In this document: in pieces, positions 26,780 through 35,580 of the stretch
How positions within the stretch are numbered: the first letter of the stretch is position 1
Layout: every line of letters begins with the position of its first letter
Source: Algoriphagus halophilus
GTDB taxonomy: Bacteria; Bacteroidota; Bacteroidia; Cytophagales; Cyclobacteriaceae
Length of the DNA stretch: 64,000 nucleotides
Assembly (NCBI RefSeq): GCF_900129785.1
Contig: NZ_FSRC01000001.1
Location: 310,001-374,000, forward strand
Reading direction: 5' to 3'
Position numbers and translations under genes: made by a program
The notes under the pieces: model-generated
What the model was told of the DNA's origin: nothing
The model's database searches: none
Seen by the model: only the letters and a program-made list of their open reading frames with translations

Positions 26780-27623
26780 ATGGGGTTACCAATCTTGCTA
26801 CCATGATTCCAGATTGGGATTTGTTCCCAGCCAAATAATCGCTGAGGGGTTTCTCAGAAATCTCCACTTCTTTATTTTTAGAGCTAGCATGCAGCAAATG
26901 GATTCTTCCGTTTTTCTGAATTGCAAAACCCGTATGCACAATGTCCAGGTTAGACATGGAAGTCGTGATAGCAATTAGATCCCCTGATTGGATATTCTTC
27001 TCTAAGCTGCTGATCTCGGTTTTTGGAATATAATAATATCCCCTTTTTTGGATCATGCCTTCTGTGATTTTGATTTCATCCAAGTTTTTAGAATCACTTA
27101 ACTGAGGATAAAATTGAGGATTTTCAGACATAAAAGTAGGCTGGTTGGGATAAGGAACGCCGCCCACTTCCGCCGTCACATTGGTGATAATTCCCTTATC
27201 CTGGTTATCAAAAATCCAATCCGAAAAATAGTGAAGGCGAGAAGGATAGCCTTGGTTTTTACCTTCACGGTAGCGGAGTTCTTCCAGGTTTTTCTCAAAG
27301 GCATCGAAGGTGAATTCATTGCTTTCAGCCAATCTGGTTAGAGTAACCACGGTCTCCAAAAAGGTGGTGCAATCCACTCCCATCAGGTTGATGACCAATT
27401 TTTCAGACCCTGGGACTTCCAGGGTTTTTTCTACATAAGGAGTTTCCAGAAACCATTGCCCAATTATGGTATTCAGTTCATTTGGACTCTTCCCAGAGAG
27501 GTTGCTTTCGGCAAGTTTCTCCAGAAACAATTCCAATTTATCCCTGCTCTCCAATGAGCAAACGGTTTGGGCTTGAGTGAAAAGGGAGGTAGTAAACAGG
27601 GCTATTAGGATAATGTATTTCAT
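26778..27623 (-). CDS. DUF1460 family protein, N-acetylmuramoyl-L-alanine-amidase-like
   Basis: A 281-residue protein with a Sec signal peptide (cleavage near TQAQ) and the PF07313 fold, a NlpC/P60-like cysteine hydrolase. The catalytic Cys is in LMGVDCTTFLE near residue 80 and the His in IVHTGFAI near residue 232, with KRGYYYIPK and SGDLIAITTS between. Family members cut peptidoglycan stem peptides or act in recycling in the periplasm. The length fits the family (about 250-300). It is convergent with the TPR/barrel gene and appears monocistronic. Confidence 0.88.
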   Translation of the reverse strand: MKYIILIALFTTSLFTQAQTVCSLESRDKLELFLEKLAESNLSGKSPNELNTIIGQWFLETPYVEKTLEVPGSEKLVINLMGVDCTTFLETVVTLTRLAESNEFTFDAFEKNLEELRYREGKNQGYPSRLHYFSDWIFDNQDKGIITNVTAEVGGVPYPNQPTFMSENPQFYPQLSDSKNLDEIKITEGMIQKRGYYYIPKTEISSLEKNIQSGDLIAITTSMSNLDIVHTGFAIQKNGRIHLLHASSKNKEVEISEKPLSDYLAGNKSQSGIMVARLVTP

Positions 27624-28074
27624 GGATTCAGAACCAAGATGAACGAATGGTTGAAGATAAATGAAATACCAAGATCATACCACTCCTACAGGCAAGGAGT
27701 CAGAAAGTATCAAAAATTTCGTTCTTCTGCTTTCCTGGGTGAAGGCTAGTTAGGTATGTTATTTGCCTCCATAATTCCTTTATTACATGTTCCAAGGAAG
27801 GTTATATGATTTTGTTTTTCAATAAGTTGAATCAGGTAATTTTTTTTTTTGGTCATGAGTCCCATGTTGAGATTATATATTCCTTCTTACACCATACTTG
27901 CCAAAATTCATGATATTCATCTTTTGGAAAGAAATGAAATATTTGCCTTACTGAATCAAATCTCTTCCTGCTTTTAGTGACTCAAGGTAGAGTTACATTC
28001 TCCTAATCGATCTGGAATTGCCTCTATTGATTTCGTAAAATTGACTTTCGTATTTTTTCTTGTTATTTCCATGA
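27624..28074. other. intergenic region without a recognisable gene
   Basis: 451 bases, AT-rich, with a run of 12 T near 27839-27850 and a small hairpin (ACTCC/GGAGT near 27680-27700). I see no convincing frame or RNA gene. It must hold the promoter of the DUF1460 gene. Confidence 0.5.
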
Positions 28075-28743
28075 TTAATTACCTTTTTTCAAGGCATTCA
28101 CCTGTTCCAGTGTAAGGTTAGGATCCCATTCCATTTTTACCTGAAAAGAGTCTTGCGCAATTTTAAAATACGTATCCATATCAGGAAGTCCTACACTTTT
28201 TCTTCGCAGATTTAAAGAGTCTGGATTTTGAACAGGCCAAACATAGGTGGTATTCGAATTTTCTAAAGCAAGTGTTTGTGTTCCGTAAAGTTGAAGTTTG
28301 TTTTCATTCATCAACTTCCTATCGAGCATGGTGGCGTAATCATCTGGTTTGAGTATTTCTAGCTCTACTTTTTCCTTAACCCAAGAAATGTATTTTTCTA
28401 TGACGGGTGCATCAGCATGTTGAAGAACCAAGAAAATGGTTTCATGTGAAGATTTAGGCAGTTTATTATTCCAACCGCATTTCTCCAATAACCTCAATAC
28501 ATAGTCTTGATTCCCTTTATCTATTCTTTCCATCTTTCTGCTTAATAAAAGAAGTTTAATTCCACCTTCACCGGTTTCTTGGTATTTTCCAAGGAGAGCC
28601 ATTAGTTCTTTTCGAACTTCTTGGTCTTTTTGATAGATTTCATCCAGTTGGCTTGCTGTTTCTTCAAGATTACATTCTATTTTTTGGCCAAAGCAGGCAC
28701 ATACTAATGGCATCATGACCATCAGGACAAGTAAGTTTTTCAT
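28075..28743 (-). CDS. DUF6624 family exported protein
   Basis: A 222-residue protein with a signal peptide; the Cys residues at 15 and 17 (LVCACFGQ) could make it a lipoprotein. The pattern EIYQKDQEVRKELMAL, then MERIDKGNQDYVLRLLEKCGW, HETIFLVLQHAD (conserved His-Ala-Asp), YATMLDRKLMNENKLQLYGTQ and DSLNLRRKSVGLPDMDTY, is characteristic of DUF6624, common in Bacteroidota. The function is unknown. The invariant His/Asp and the DR-x5-GxxQxYGTQ-like segment suggest a binding or enzymatic site. It stands alone between the intergenic region and the HTH/DUF2975 pair. Confidence 0.75.
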   Translation of the reverse strand: MKNLLVLMVMMPLVCACFGQKIECNLEETASQLDEIYQKDQEVRKELMALLGKYQETGEGGIKLLLLSRKMERIDKGNQDYVLRLLEKCGWNNKLPKSSHETIFLVLQHADAPVIEKYISWVKEKVELEILKPDDYATMLDRKLMNENKLQLYGTQTLALENSNTTYVWPVQNPDSLNLRRKSVGLPDMDTYFKIAQDSFQVKMEWDPNLTLEQVNALKKGN

Positions 28744-28788
28744 GTTTAAAGTTTTGATTTAGAGGGGTATGTCCCTGTACTTTTTAAA

Positions 28789-28998
28789 TTATTTTTCAGG
28801 GATGAATTCAAGTAGGTCTCCAGGCTGACATTGAAGAACCTCGCAAATTTTTTCTAAAGTAGAGAGCTTGATAGCTTTTGCTTTTCCCGTTTTTAGGATG
28901 GACAGATTTGCCAATGTAATATCAATCGCTTCTGCCAATTCTTTGGATTGCATCTTTCGCTTGGCTAGCATGACGTCTAGGTTAATAATAATTGGCAT
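28789..28998 (-). CDS. small Cro/XRE-type HTH regulator (YozG-like)
   Basis: A 69-residue protein that is almost entirely one helix-turn-helix domain: LDVMLAKRKMQSKELAEAIDITLANLSILKTGKAKAIKLSTLEKICEVLQCQPGDLLEF. It matches the short YozG/HTH_26 type that usually follows a DUF2975 membrane protein, as here; its ATG overlaps the stop of that gene (TGATG). The pair is thought to be a membrane-tethered or membrane-sensing regulatory unit. Its targets are unknown. Confidence 0.88.
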   Translation of the reverse strand: MPIIINLDVMLAKRKMQSKELAEAIDITLANLSILKTGKAKAIKLSTLEKICEVLQCQPGDLLEFIPEK

Positions 28999-29534
28999 CA
29001 GATAGTTAGGTTTTGTTCTTCCTGTAATTTATTTCCTTCCCTAAAGACCTCCGATAATATGTAAAATATCAGTGCCATAAGCAGCGTTCCAAATTCGATT
29101 CCAATTTTTATGTCAAATCCCCCTCCAGTCTGAGGGAGAAACTTAATCAATTGTAGAGCAAAAAGAATGAGCACTAGATTGCCTAATTTTCGTAGAGCGG
29201 TGGCATTTTGAATATTGAAGGTGTCAAAGTTCTCAATGGATCGAATAATGAGTAGCGATGCCTTGGTGATTTTCCAAAAAAGAAATGTTTGAAAAATCAT
29301 GAGAAGGAAAATAAGACCAATTAACCAATGGTTGAATTGAAGTTGATTGTTTTCAGGTTCTGTAGAAAATAAAACGGTACCGTCTGATTTAATTTGAATC
29401 CATTGACTTACTAATTCTGGGGTGAACAAGGCCAAAACCAGAAAAGCTAGCTCCAAGCCGATTAAGATCAAAAGAACAACACCCAATACGTTGGCGCAAA
29501 TCTCTGCCATCTTTAAAACTGAATTTCTATTCAT
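28998..29534 (-). CDS. DUF2975 family membrane protein
   Basis: A 178-residue protein with four membrane helices (about residues 13-37, 66-88, 115-131 and 143-163). The final stretch LLMALIFYILSEVFREGNKLQEEQNLTI matches the DUF2975 signature, in which a last helix leads into FxxGxxLxxEqdLTI. It is translationally coupled to the HTH gene downstream by a one-base overlap. It probably controls the activity or localisation of that regulator; mechanism unknown. Confidence 0.9.
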   Translation of the reverse strand: MNRNSVLKMAEICANVLGVVLLILIGLELAFLVLALFTPELVSQWIQIKSDGTVLFSTEPENNQLQFNHWLIGLIFLLMIFQTFLFWKITKASLLIIRSIENFDTFNIQNATALRKLGNLVLILFALQLIKFLPQTGGGFDIKIGIEFGTLLMALIFYILSEVFREGNKLQEEQNLTI

Positions 29535-30118
29535 AATTCTAAATTTTATTCTTCAAAGGTAAAAAATTATTGTAAAACAATAAAAAAATATCGAAAAAAA
29601 TTATTCTGTACCTCTAGGCTAATAGAGTGTTAAACTTGATTGCTTATGTTTCCCAACTAGAGAGGTTCTAGAATGAATAGGTGTCTTGAATTTCTACTAC
29701 ATATATAGGAGGACTATCTGAATATACTTTAGTCTTCAAAAATCTCTTTATTATCTGTTAATTTTACATAAAGACCAAAATCAATACAATCTCATACTTT
29801 CACTTCTATCCTTTTTCTATTCTATCGAACAGTTTAAAAAACAATAATTACGTGGAATACAATGGATTGAACTATTGACTGAGGTAGGTCTAACTAAGGT
29901 TCATTTTATTATTCACTGTTAGGTGTTTTCTTTTTCCTTTTACTTGGGCTTTTGAGTGTGTCAAAATGATTATTCGCTTAATTCTTACTTGGATTTGAGG
30001 ATGGGATTGATTTGACTCCTCCTCCTCCACGATGAAGAAAAGTTGGACTCGTCCCGAAAACCACTGTGTACAAGAATCTTCTTACCACAAGAAGAGCCGG
30101 ATATACCTTAAAACAAAA

Positions 30119-30148
30119 AAAAACCTGACACTTTCGTATCAGGTTTTG
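30119..30148 (-). terminator. rho-independent terminator of the esterase gene
   Basis: AAAACCTGA pairs with TCAGGTTTT. On the minus strand the stem is followed by TTTTTTTGTTTT, a strong U tract, which sets the direction. It lies about 130 bases beyond the esterase stop codon. Confidence 0.8.
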
Positions 30149-30180
30149 CTCCCCCTATCAACGATAGTTGCAACCGAAGT

Positions 30181-30208
30181 CTACTTCCTTTAAGATTGAA
30201 GGAAGTAG
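30181..30208. other. perfect 10-base stem-loop
   Basis: CTACTTCCTT (30181-30190) and AAGGAAGTAG (30199-30208) form a perfect stem around TAAGATTG. There is no T run on either side, so it may protect the mRNA 3' end or be a structured RNA, not a terminator. Confidence 0.6.
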
Positions 30209-30275
30209 AAGATTATCTAAATCAGATTGATTTTTAATCTATTTAAAACAATCGGAGATAATGAAATTGTCTCCA

Positions 30276-31448
30276 TTATTCTGACTGGGTTAAGACTAGA
30301 GATTTCAATTTTGAGTCAAGTTCTTTTTTCTCTTCCCCCTTTAGGTGTACATCAAAAAAGTTTCTGACCAATTGGCGGGTGACTTCATGATGATTTTCTC
30401 GTTGAGGAGCAGTTATAAAGCCCATTGGGAACATAAGTGTAAAATCTGAAAAACTCATGTGATTGGCTCCTTCAATAACATAGCTTTCGTAACCACCTCT
30501 TGCTAATCCCTCCAGCCTTAATTTCCATTCTACGAATAAAAAGTCATGATATTCTTCTTGGGTCATTTTCCATTCCTTCAGATCTTTTTCACTCATGGTT
30601 TCTGCAGGAGGGTTGTCTGCACGAATCTCCATGAAAGGCTGCTCAAAGCCTTCTAAATGACCTTTTCCAAAGTAAAACCCATCCAGATTGATTCCGGCTA
30701 AAAATCGTTTATCCCGAATCAAAGTGTTTGCAGAAGTAGCTCCACCAAAGGAATGACCGAAGACACCGATTTTTTTAAAGTTTATCATGAGAGGAAAAGG
30801 AACTAGGCTTTCATTTGTCAATTTTTCTAATTGGTTCAAAACAAAAATCTGATCATCGCTCCACTTGAGAATTTCTCGATCACTGTAGGGTTCATTTTGC
30901 GTAACCGAATCAAAAGGAGTCAGTCCTCCTATACTTAAATCTTCAAAGACAGTTCCTGCCGCTGAACCTGTATGCTCGATACTAGCTACTACATAACCAT
31001 GAGAAGCCAAATCAGGGAGAAGAAAACTGTTTTGAAAGCGACTTCCATTGAAGCCATGTGAGAATAGTAGTAATGGGAAGCCTGAATCAGACTTTTGGGG
31101 TTTTGCCAAATTTTTGGTCGGTATTGTGGATCGACTGAGTTTTTTGATCAGGATTTTGGGGATTCCATAGAGGGATTTAAGATCCTTTTCCAGAGAATCC
31201 GGATAGGGATGATAAGGAATAGTCTCTTGATGAATTTCTGCTGCCGGATAGAAAAGAATGACCTTTAGTTTCCTTCCTTCTCGATTTGGATCTTGGAACT
31301 CCAGTTCAACAGAGCCAACTGAATAGTCTCCTGATGGGGCGGGGATTTTGGCAGATTTAAAAGCCATTATACTCAGACTAAACATTAGTAGTACAAGGAC
31401 TCCTATAATAGATAATGCTTTGTTTTTGATTGTTGATTTTGCTGACAT
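30276..31448 (-). CDS. alpha/beta hydrolase, PAF-acetylhydrolase-like
   Basis: I use the ATG at 31448 because a membrane or signal segment (ALSIIGVLVLLMFSLSIMAF) starts shortly after it; the longer frame from 31508 adds 20 polar residues. The product has 390 residues with the nucleophile elbow GVFGHSFGGATS, an upstream oxyanion segment LLLFSHGFNGSRFQ, and LDGFYFGKGHLEGFEQPFMEIRAD leading to the acid, with a His in SYVIEGANHMSFSDF. This order matches the plasma-type platelet-activating-factor acetylhydrolase family (PF03403), which hydrolyses short or oxidised acyl chains from phospholipids. It is probably periplasmic or anchored. It is followed by a strong terminator; the AraC-type gene upstream reads the same way. 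Confidence 0.85.
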   Translation of the reverse strand: MSAKSTIKNKALSIIGVLVLLMFSLSIMAFKSAKIPAPSGDYSVGSVELEFQDPNREGRKLKVILFYPAAEIHQETIPYHPYPDSLEKDLKSLYGIPKILIKKLSRSTIPTKNLAKPQKSDSGFPLLLFSHGFNGSRFQNSFLLPDLASHGYVVASIEHTGSAAGTVFEDLSIGGLTPFDSVTQNEPYSDREILKWSDDQIFVLNQLEKLTNESLVPFPLMINFKKIGVFGHSFGGATSANTLIRDKRFLAGINLDGFYFGKGHLEGFEQPFMEIRADNPPAETMSEKDLKEWKMTQEEYHDFLFVEWKLRLEGLARGGYESYVIEGANHMSFSDFTLMFPMGFITAPQRENHHEVTRQLVRNFFDVHLKGEEKKELDSKLKSLVLTQSE

Positions 31449-31571
31449 AGTTTTTTTGTTTGATATGATGTCGCAAAACTCTGGATCATCCACAGCATTA
31501 ATGCTCATCCCAATTAGTCCGAACCTTTTTTGAAAAAGTGGTTAGGTTCAGGGTTCTTAGGATATTGAAAA

Positions 31572-32690
31572 TCAGTGATTTGACCTTTTGAATTCGGAAG
31601 GACTCATGCCAGTAAATTTTTTAAAGGCCGTGTTAAAAGTAGACTTGGCATTGAATCCAAACTCAAAAGCAATCCCCAAAATGGTTAAATGTGCATAGTT
31701 TGGATCAGAAAGGGCTTGCTGAATTTCGCGGATTCTATGAGAATTGATCAGGTCGTAAAAGGAGGTTTTTCTGTATTTCCCAAGTACTTCTGAAATGCGA
31801 TAAGGTGAAACTCCAATGGCATCAGCCATAACGCCTAAGTTTACTTCGGGATCAAGGTATCCCTTATTTTGAATCCATTGATCAATTTTTTGATTGATTT
31901 TGGCAACTTCATATTCTTTTAATCCGCTTTTCTCATACTTTGGATTTTCTTTTTCCGCAGTCCAAGAGAATTGTATTTCTTTAAACTTGAACCTAAAGTC
32001 GAAAATGCTCTTCTGATGAAAAGAATAAAAAGTCAGGGAGATTAAAAAAGCTGAAAGTAATATCAAATTGAAAAAAGTAATCTCTTTCTGCCAGTTGGGA
32101 TTCTGTAGTGCAAAAAGATAAAAACCGAAGGAAATCAAACTAAGAGCTAAAAAAGAAATCAGAATATACCTTACCCAAAGAAGGTCCTTTCCTTTTAGAT
32201 TAGAAAATATTTTTTGGATTCGATCTTGATGGTTTCTTAGTTCCCAAAAACTTAAACCCACATAAATCAATAAATGAGCAAACTTGAGAATTCCCAATCC
32301 AACAGCAAACCCTGAACTATAGATTAGTTGAAGTGATTGAGGATCTGCTTGCGTCTTATAAACTTTTAAGGCAAAAAATGCTAATAGTGGTAAATAAAGA
32401 AAGAATGCTAAGGTGTGAAATTTGAGACTTTTTTCTTTTTCTGGTCTTGAGAGCAATAAAATATATCCGTAGAAAGATGGGCCAATTAAAAGAAATAAAG
32501 GGTCTACCAGAAAAGATCCCCAAGGTTCACCTATCCATTGATTCAAAAGTGGACCAGCAATAAAAGCAGAAATTAACAACACAAAAAATCCCATCAACCA
32601 AGTGAAATTCTTGTTTTGAAGGGATTTAAGAAACAAAAGGGAACTTAAAATCAATCCCTGAAAAAATCCTATGGCAAGAATTTCCTGCAT
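31572..32690 (-). CDS. AraC-family regulator with seven-helix membrane sensor
   Basis: A 372-residue protein. Residues 1-225 hold about seven hydrophobic helices (LAIGFFQGLILSSLLFL, FTWLMGFFVLLISAFIAG and so on). After a linker, residues of about 265-372 are an AraC-type DNA-binding domain with two helix-turn-helix units: GVMADAIGVSPYRISEVLGKYRKTSFYDLINSHRI and HLTILGIAFEFGFNAKSTFNTAFKKFTGMSPSEFKR, the latter a perfect family signature. This membrane-AraC layout is common in Bacteroidota. It lies 64 bases upstream of the esterase frame, in the same direction, and may control it. The ligand is unknown. Confidence 0.93.
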   Translation of the reverse strand: MQEILAIGFFQGLILSSLLFLKSLQNKNFTWLMGFFVLLISAFIAGPLLNQWIGEPWGSFLVDPLFLLIGPSFYGYILLLSRPEKEKSLKFHTLAFFLYLPLLAFFALKVYKTQADPQSLQLIYSSGFAVGLGILKFAHLLIYVGLSFWELRNHQDRIQKIFSNLKGKDLLWVRYILISFLALSLISFGFYLFALQNPNWQKEITFFNLILLSAFLISLTFYSFHQKSIFDFRFKFKEIQFSWTAEKENPKYEKSGLKEYEVAKINQKIDQWIQNKGYLDPEVNLGVMADAIGVSPYRISEVLGKYRKTSFYDLINSHRIREIQQALSDPNYAHLTILGIAFEFGFNAKSTFNTAFKKFTGMSPSEFKRSNH

Positions 32691-32881
32691 GTAACTGAAG
32701 ATTTTAGGAAAATAAAATAAGAAAAACTCCTCTAAAGATTAATTAATTAAAGAGATGTTTTTGGATTGAATTCAATGTTGATGGCTTGGTAAATAAAAAT
32801 TTCAGATTCAAATTTCTTGAAATGAAAAAAATGTTGCAACCATAAAAACCTGATTTCCTCGAAAAGGAGAGGGATGAAAAC

Positions 32882-32911
32882 AAAAAAAGAGGTCATTTTG
32901 ACCTCTTTTTT
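32882..32911 (-). terminator. terminator-type hairpin at the left edge of the island
   Basis: AAAAAAGAGGTCA and TGACCTCTTTTTT form a 13-base stem around a three- or four-base loop with T runs on both strands. On the minus strand it directly follows a tRNA-3'-end-like segment at 32914-32945, as a terminator follows the true tRNA-Asn at 63355. That layout is why I treat it as part of the same remnant. Confidence 0.75.
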
Positions 32912-32913
32912 GA

Positions 32914-32945
32914 TTTGGCTCCCCTTGATGACTTTTTTTCGAACC
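32914..32945 (-). other. tRNA 3'-end-like remnant, possible left attachment site
   Basis: Read on the minus strand it contains GGTTCGA (the T-loop core) and then AGGGGAGCCAAA (acceptor end with CCA), followed by a terminator hairpin. The true tRNA-Asn at the right end shows GGTTCGA, GAGGAGCCAAA and a terminator in the same order. The bases between are not tRNA-like, so it is not a working tRNA. Shared core on the plus strand: TTTGGCTCC (32914-32922 and 63353-63361). It may be a decayed duplicate left by integration. Confidence 0.4.
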
Positions 32946-33075
32946 AATTACGGTATGATCTGGAACAAGTAATAGAAATAGAAAAAATATTCAAGGGAAG
33001 GTAATTGTTAAGGGACAGTCTAAAAACTGTGGAAAATCCCTAATTAACTTAAAGAGAAATTGAAAGAGGGTGAAA

Positions 33076-33095
33076 AATACCCAGTATTGGGTATT
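33076..33095. promoter_or_regulatory. inverted repeat upstream of zorA
   Basis: AATACCC-AGTATT-GGGTATT is a perfect 7-base inverted repeat with a 6-base spacer, 61 bases before the zorA start codon. It is a plausible operator for the Zorya operon. Its half site (GGGTAT/ATACCC) recurs in the palindrome at 58404-58419 upstream of the small recombinase. Confidence 0.45.
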
Positions 33096-33156
33096 GTAAT
33101 ATTCAGAAGATTGTGACTTATTAGTGTCCCAAAAAAATTAGTTTATCCCCATTACA

Positions 33157-34866
33157 ATGAATTTCTTTCCATTTTTTACTCCTGCTACTGCAGGAGACTA
33201 TGTTACCATTATATTTCTAGGAGGAATATTTCTGTTCTTTTTTATAGAAGGATTTAGACTATACCTAAAAGTAAAAAGGTTAAAGGAATCAATCAAACAA
33301 GTGGTAATCAACTCACCTACTTCATTTGAAAATTCGGAAATGCTAATAAACCATTGGATATCATATCATTCCACATTTGGTTTTGGATCATTAAATAAAA
33401 CAACCGAAGATGCAAATGACTATTTTGATGAGCATACACTTATCCTAAACAATGCAAATTTTAGACACTATTTAACCCTGCCTAGTGTTTTTGTTGGGAT
33501 AGGCATTCTTGGAACTTTTGTTGGATTGGTAGTCGGGATAAGTTCATTTGACCTTTCTAGTTCTAGTACTATTAAAGACAGTATTTCAATTTTATTGGGA
33601 GGGATGTCAACAGCATTTTACACTTCCATTGCTGGAATGTTTACATCTATATTTTTTAATCTATTTGAAAAATATCAATTCCATTCAGTTTATAAAAAGA
33701 TAAAAAATCTTGCAAATGGATTAAATGAAGAATTCAGAATTTCCAAAATTGAACTGGAAAAGCATCAAGCCCAAAGCCAGTTAGCTTTAATTCAAGAGGC
33801 ATTTGGATTTCAAGATGAAGATGGAAATTTCATCAAACCTAATCTAGTATTTTCGACTATCTATCGGGAATTGCAAGAATCAACCAGAGCACTTAAAAGT
33901 TTCTCTACTGATTTAGCGAATAGTATTGAGGCTACTCAGGCAATTATCATGGAAGAATTTGATCAAAGTTTCCAAAAAGCATTTAAAGAAACCCTTTTGC
34001 CGGTTATTCAAAAATTAGATGCAGCTGTAGAAGCATTAAAAAATGAAAAGACTTCGACGAATGAACATTTGATTAGTTCTACTATTGAAAAGCTTGAAAA
34101 ATCAATGAAAGAAATGATAGAATCTTTTAAGGAGGAAATTTCTGGAAATGCCAAGTCCGAATTGGATAATATGCTGAAAACCTTGTCTGCTTCATCAGAA
34201 ACTCTTTCCAACTTACCTAGACTCCTAAACTCATTCGATGAAAGTTTAAAAGTGACGACTGCAAAATTCGAAACTATTGTGGAGGGAACTTTAGAAAGAG
34301 AAAGAATAAATAATGTAGAAAATGATAAGCGGATAAAGGAGAGAAACGAAGATGCACAAAAAATCCATTCTGGAGCCTTGGATGTTATTACTAAAGTAAC
34401 TGAGTTCATAGAAGGATTTGCAGAAGAAGCTGAAAAAATGTCTTCATCAATTAAAGATTATAATTACCTAATAGAAAAAATAACTGAGACAGGAGATAAT
34501 TTACAATCTAGCTCTGAAAAACTATCTCAATCAGTTCAACTCAATAATGAGTACAATTTAAGGACAGCAGAAACTAACAGACAACTTACTGAGAATTTCC
34601 AAAAGCAACTGGAGGAAATTACTAGATTAAATCATGATCATCTAAAGAACTACGAATTAATTCAAGAATCTATAACGGAAGTCTTTAAAGGTATAGATGA
34701 AGGATTAAACAATTATCGGTCTCACACTGTCCAGACATTAAATGATTACTTGGGGGAATTTTCCAATAAACTCTCAAAAGCCTCGATTGCTTTGTCTGGA
34801 AGCATTGATGAATTGAATGAAGGTCTTGATGGCCTAAATGAAATTTTCGGAAAAATTAGGCAATAA
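33157..34866 (+). CDS. zorA: Zorya defence protein ZorA (MotA-like motor stator)
   Basis: A 569-residue protein. There is a membrane segment at residues of about 15-36, then two adjacent helices in LTLPSVFVGIGILGTFVGLVVGIS and SILLGGMSTAFYTSIAGMFTSIFFNLF (about 108-175), the MotA/TolQ/ExbB core with its glycine- and threonine-rich lining. The remaining 390 residues are a long, highly charged helical tail (coiled coil), the hallmark that separates ZorA from ExbB and MotA. ZorA forms a proton-driven membrane complex with ZorB that senses phage entry. It is the first gene of zorABCD, 3 bases ahead of zorB. The long tail is known to project into the cytoplasm in the family. Confidence 0.93.
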   Translation: MNFFPFFTPATAGDYVTIIFLGGIFLFFFIEGFRLYLKVKRLKESIKQVVINSPTSFENSEMLINHWISYHSTFGFGSLNKTTEDANDYFDEHTLILNNANFRHYLTLPSVFVGIGILGTFVGLVVGISSFDLSSSSTIKDSISILLGGMSTAFYTSIAGMFTSIFFNLFEKYQFHSVYKKIKNLANGLNEEFRISKIELEKHQAQSQLALIQEAFGFQDEDGNFIKPNLVFSTIYRELQESTRALKSFSTDLANSIEATQAIIMEEFDQSFQKAFKETLLPVIQKLDAAVEALKNEKTSTNEHLISSTIEKLEKSMKEMIESFKEEISGNAKSELDNMLKTLSASSETLSNLPRLLNSFDESLKVTTAKFETIVEGTLERERINNVENDKRIKERNEDAQKIHSGALDVITKVTEFIEGFAEEAEKMSSSIKDYNYLIEKITETGDNLQSSSEKLSQSVQLNNEYNLRTAETNRQLTENFQKQLEEITRLNHDHLKNYELIQESITEVFKGIDEGLNNYRSHTVQTLNDYLGEFSNKLSKASIALSGSIDELNEGLDGLNEIFGKIRQ

Positions 34867-34869
34867 GAG

Positions 34870-35580
34870 ATGAGCAAAGGGAATACCTTTCAAGAAGAGG
34901 AAAATCCATTTTCATTATCCATAGGAGATGCTATGGCTGCACTTCTTCTTGTTTTTGTTTTAATTCTGTCAGCTATCCTTTTGGAGTTGGAAGAAACCAA
35001 AGAGAAACAAAACTTGGTGATAACAGAGTATAAGAATCTCAAAAATGAAATATATGAGAAACTATACGAAGAATTTAAAGATGATTTAGGAAAGTGGGGA
35101 GCTGAGTTAGAAAGGTCAAATTTGTCCTTTAAATTCAATGAACCAGATGTGCTGTTTTCCACAAATAGTTCAGTTTTGAAAACGGAATTCAAGGAGATTC
35201 TCTCAGATTTTTTTCCAAGGTATATTTCTGTTCTTAGAAGGGATGAGTTCATAGAAAGTATCGAGGAAATAAGAATTGAAGGTCATACTTCTAGTGAATG
35301 GATTTATAATGCCTCTGAGGATTATGCATATGTTGAAAACATGAGGTTGTCACAAGACAGAACTAGGTCCACATTGAATTTTGTCTTGGAACAAATTACA
35401 AATGAAAATGCAAGACAATGGACAAAATCTTTGATTACTGCAAATGGGCTTTCATCAAGTCAATTAATTGTAAATGAGGATGGAACTGAAAATAAACAAG
35501 CTTCAAGGCGAGTTGAGTTTAGGGTAAGAACGGATGCTGAAAAAAGAATAGATGAGCTTCTAAAAATAATTGATGAATGA
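34870..35580 (+). CDS. zorB: Zorya defence protein ZorB (MotB/OmpA-like)
   Basis: A 236-residue protein with one membrane helix near the N-terminus (SIGDAMAALLLVFVLILSAILLEL, residues of about 17-40) that carries the conserved Asp expected to take part in proton flow. A short helical linker follows, then an OmpA/MotB peptidoglycan-binding domain (DVLFSTNSSVL, IRIEGHTSSEW, NMRLSQDRTRSTLNFVLE, ASRRVEFRV). It anchors the ZorA motor to the cell wall. Its stop overlaps the zorC start by four bases (ATGA), which supports coupled translation. Confidence 0.94.
   Translation: MSKGNTFQEEENPFSLSIGDAMAALLLVFVLILSAILLELEETKEKQNLVITEYKNLKNEIYEKLYEEFKDDLGKWGAELERSNLSFKFNEPDVLFSTNSSVLKTEFKEILSDFFPRYISVLRRDEFIESIEEIRIEGHTSSEWIYNASEDYAYVENMRLSQDRTRSTLNFVLEQITNENARQWTKSLITANGLSSSQLIVNEDGTENKQASRRVEFRVRTDAEKRIDELLKIIDE

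Larger units (their letters stand above)
29535..30275. other. long intergenic region with tandem hairpins
   Basis: 741 bases with no convincing protein. Near its right end it holds three hairpins: a terminator at 30119-30148, a perfect 10-base stem at 30181-30208, and a 9-base stem at about 30254-30274 right after the esterase stop. The left 500 bases are AT-rich and give nothing I can name. Confidence 0.55.

Noticed and set aside
30181..30208. Stem-loop as a terminator
   Set aside because: There is no T run on either strand; the neighbouring hairpin at 30119-30148 is the better terminator.
32914..32945. A functional second tRNA at the left island edge
   Set aside because: Only the T-loop core and the CCA end are present; no anticodon arm, D arm or pairing acceptor stem can be drawn.
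32747..32947. 66-residue minus-strand frame over the left island edge
   Set aside because: It runs through a terminator hairpin and the tRNA-like remnant, and its product is low-complexity and Lys-rich.
33157..35580. MotA/ExbB plus MotB/OmpA pair as a flagellar or TonB energising complex
   Set aside because: ZorC and ZorD genes follow directly, ZorA has the long charged tail, and there are no flagellar or TonB genes. Zorya explains all four genes.
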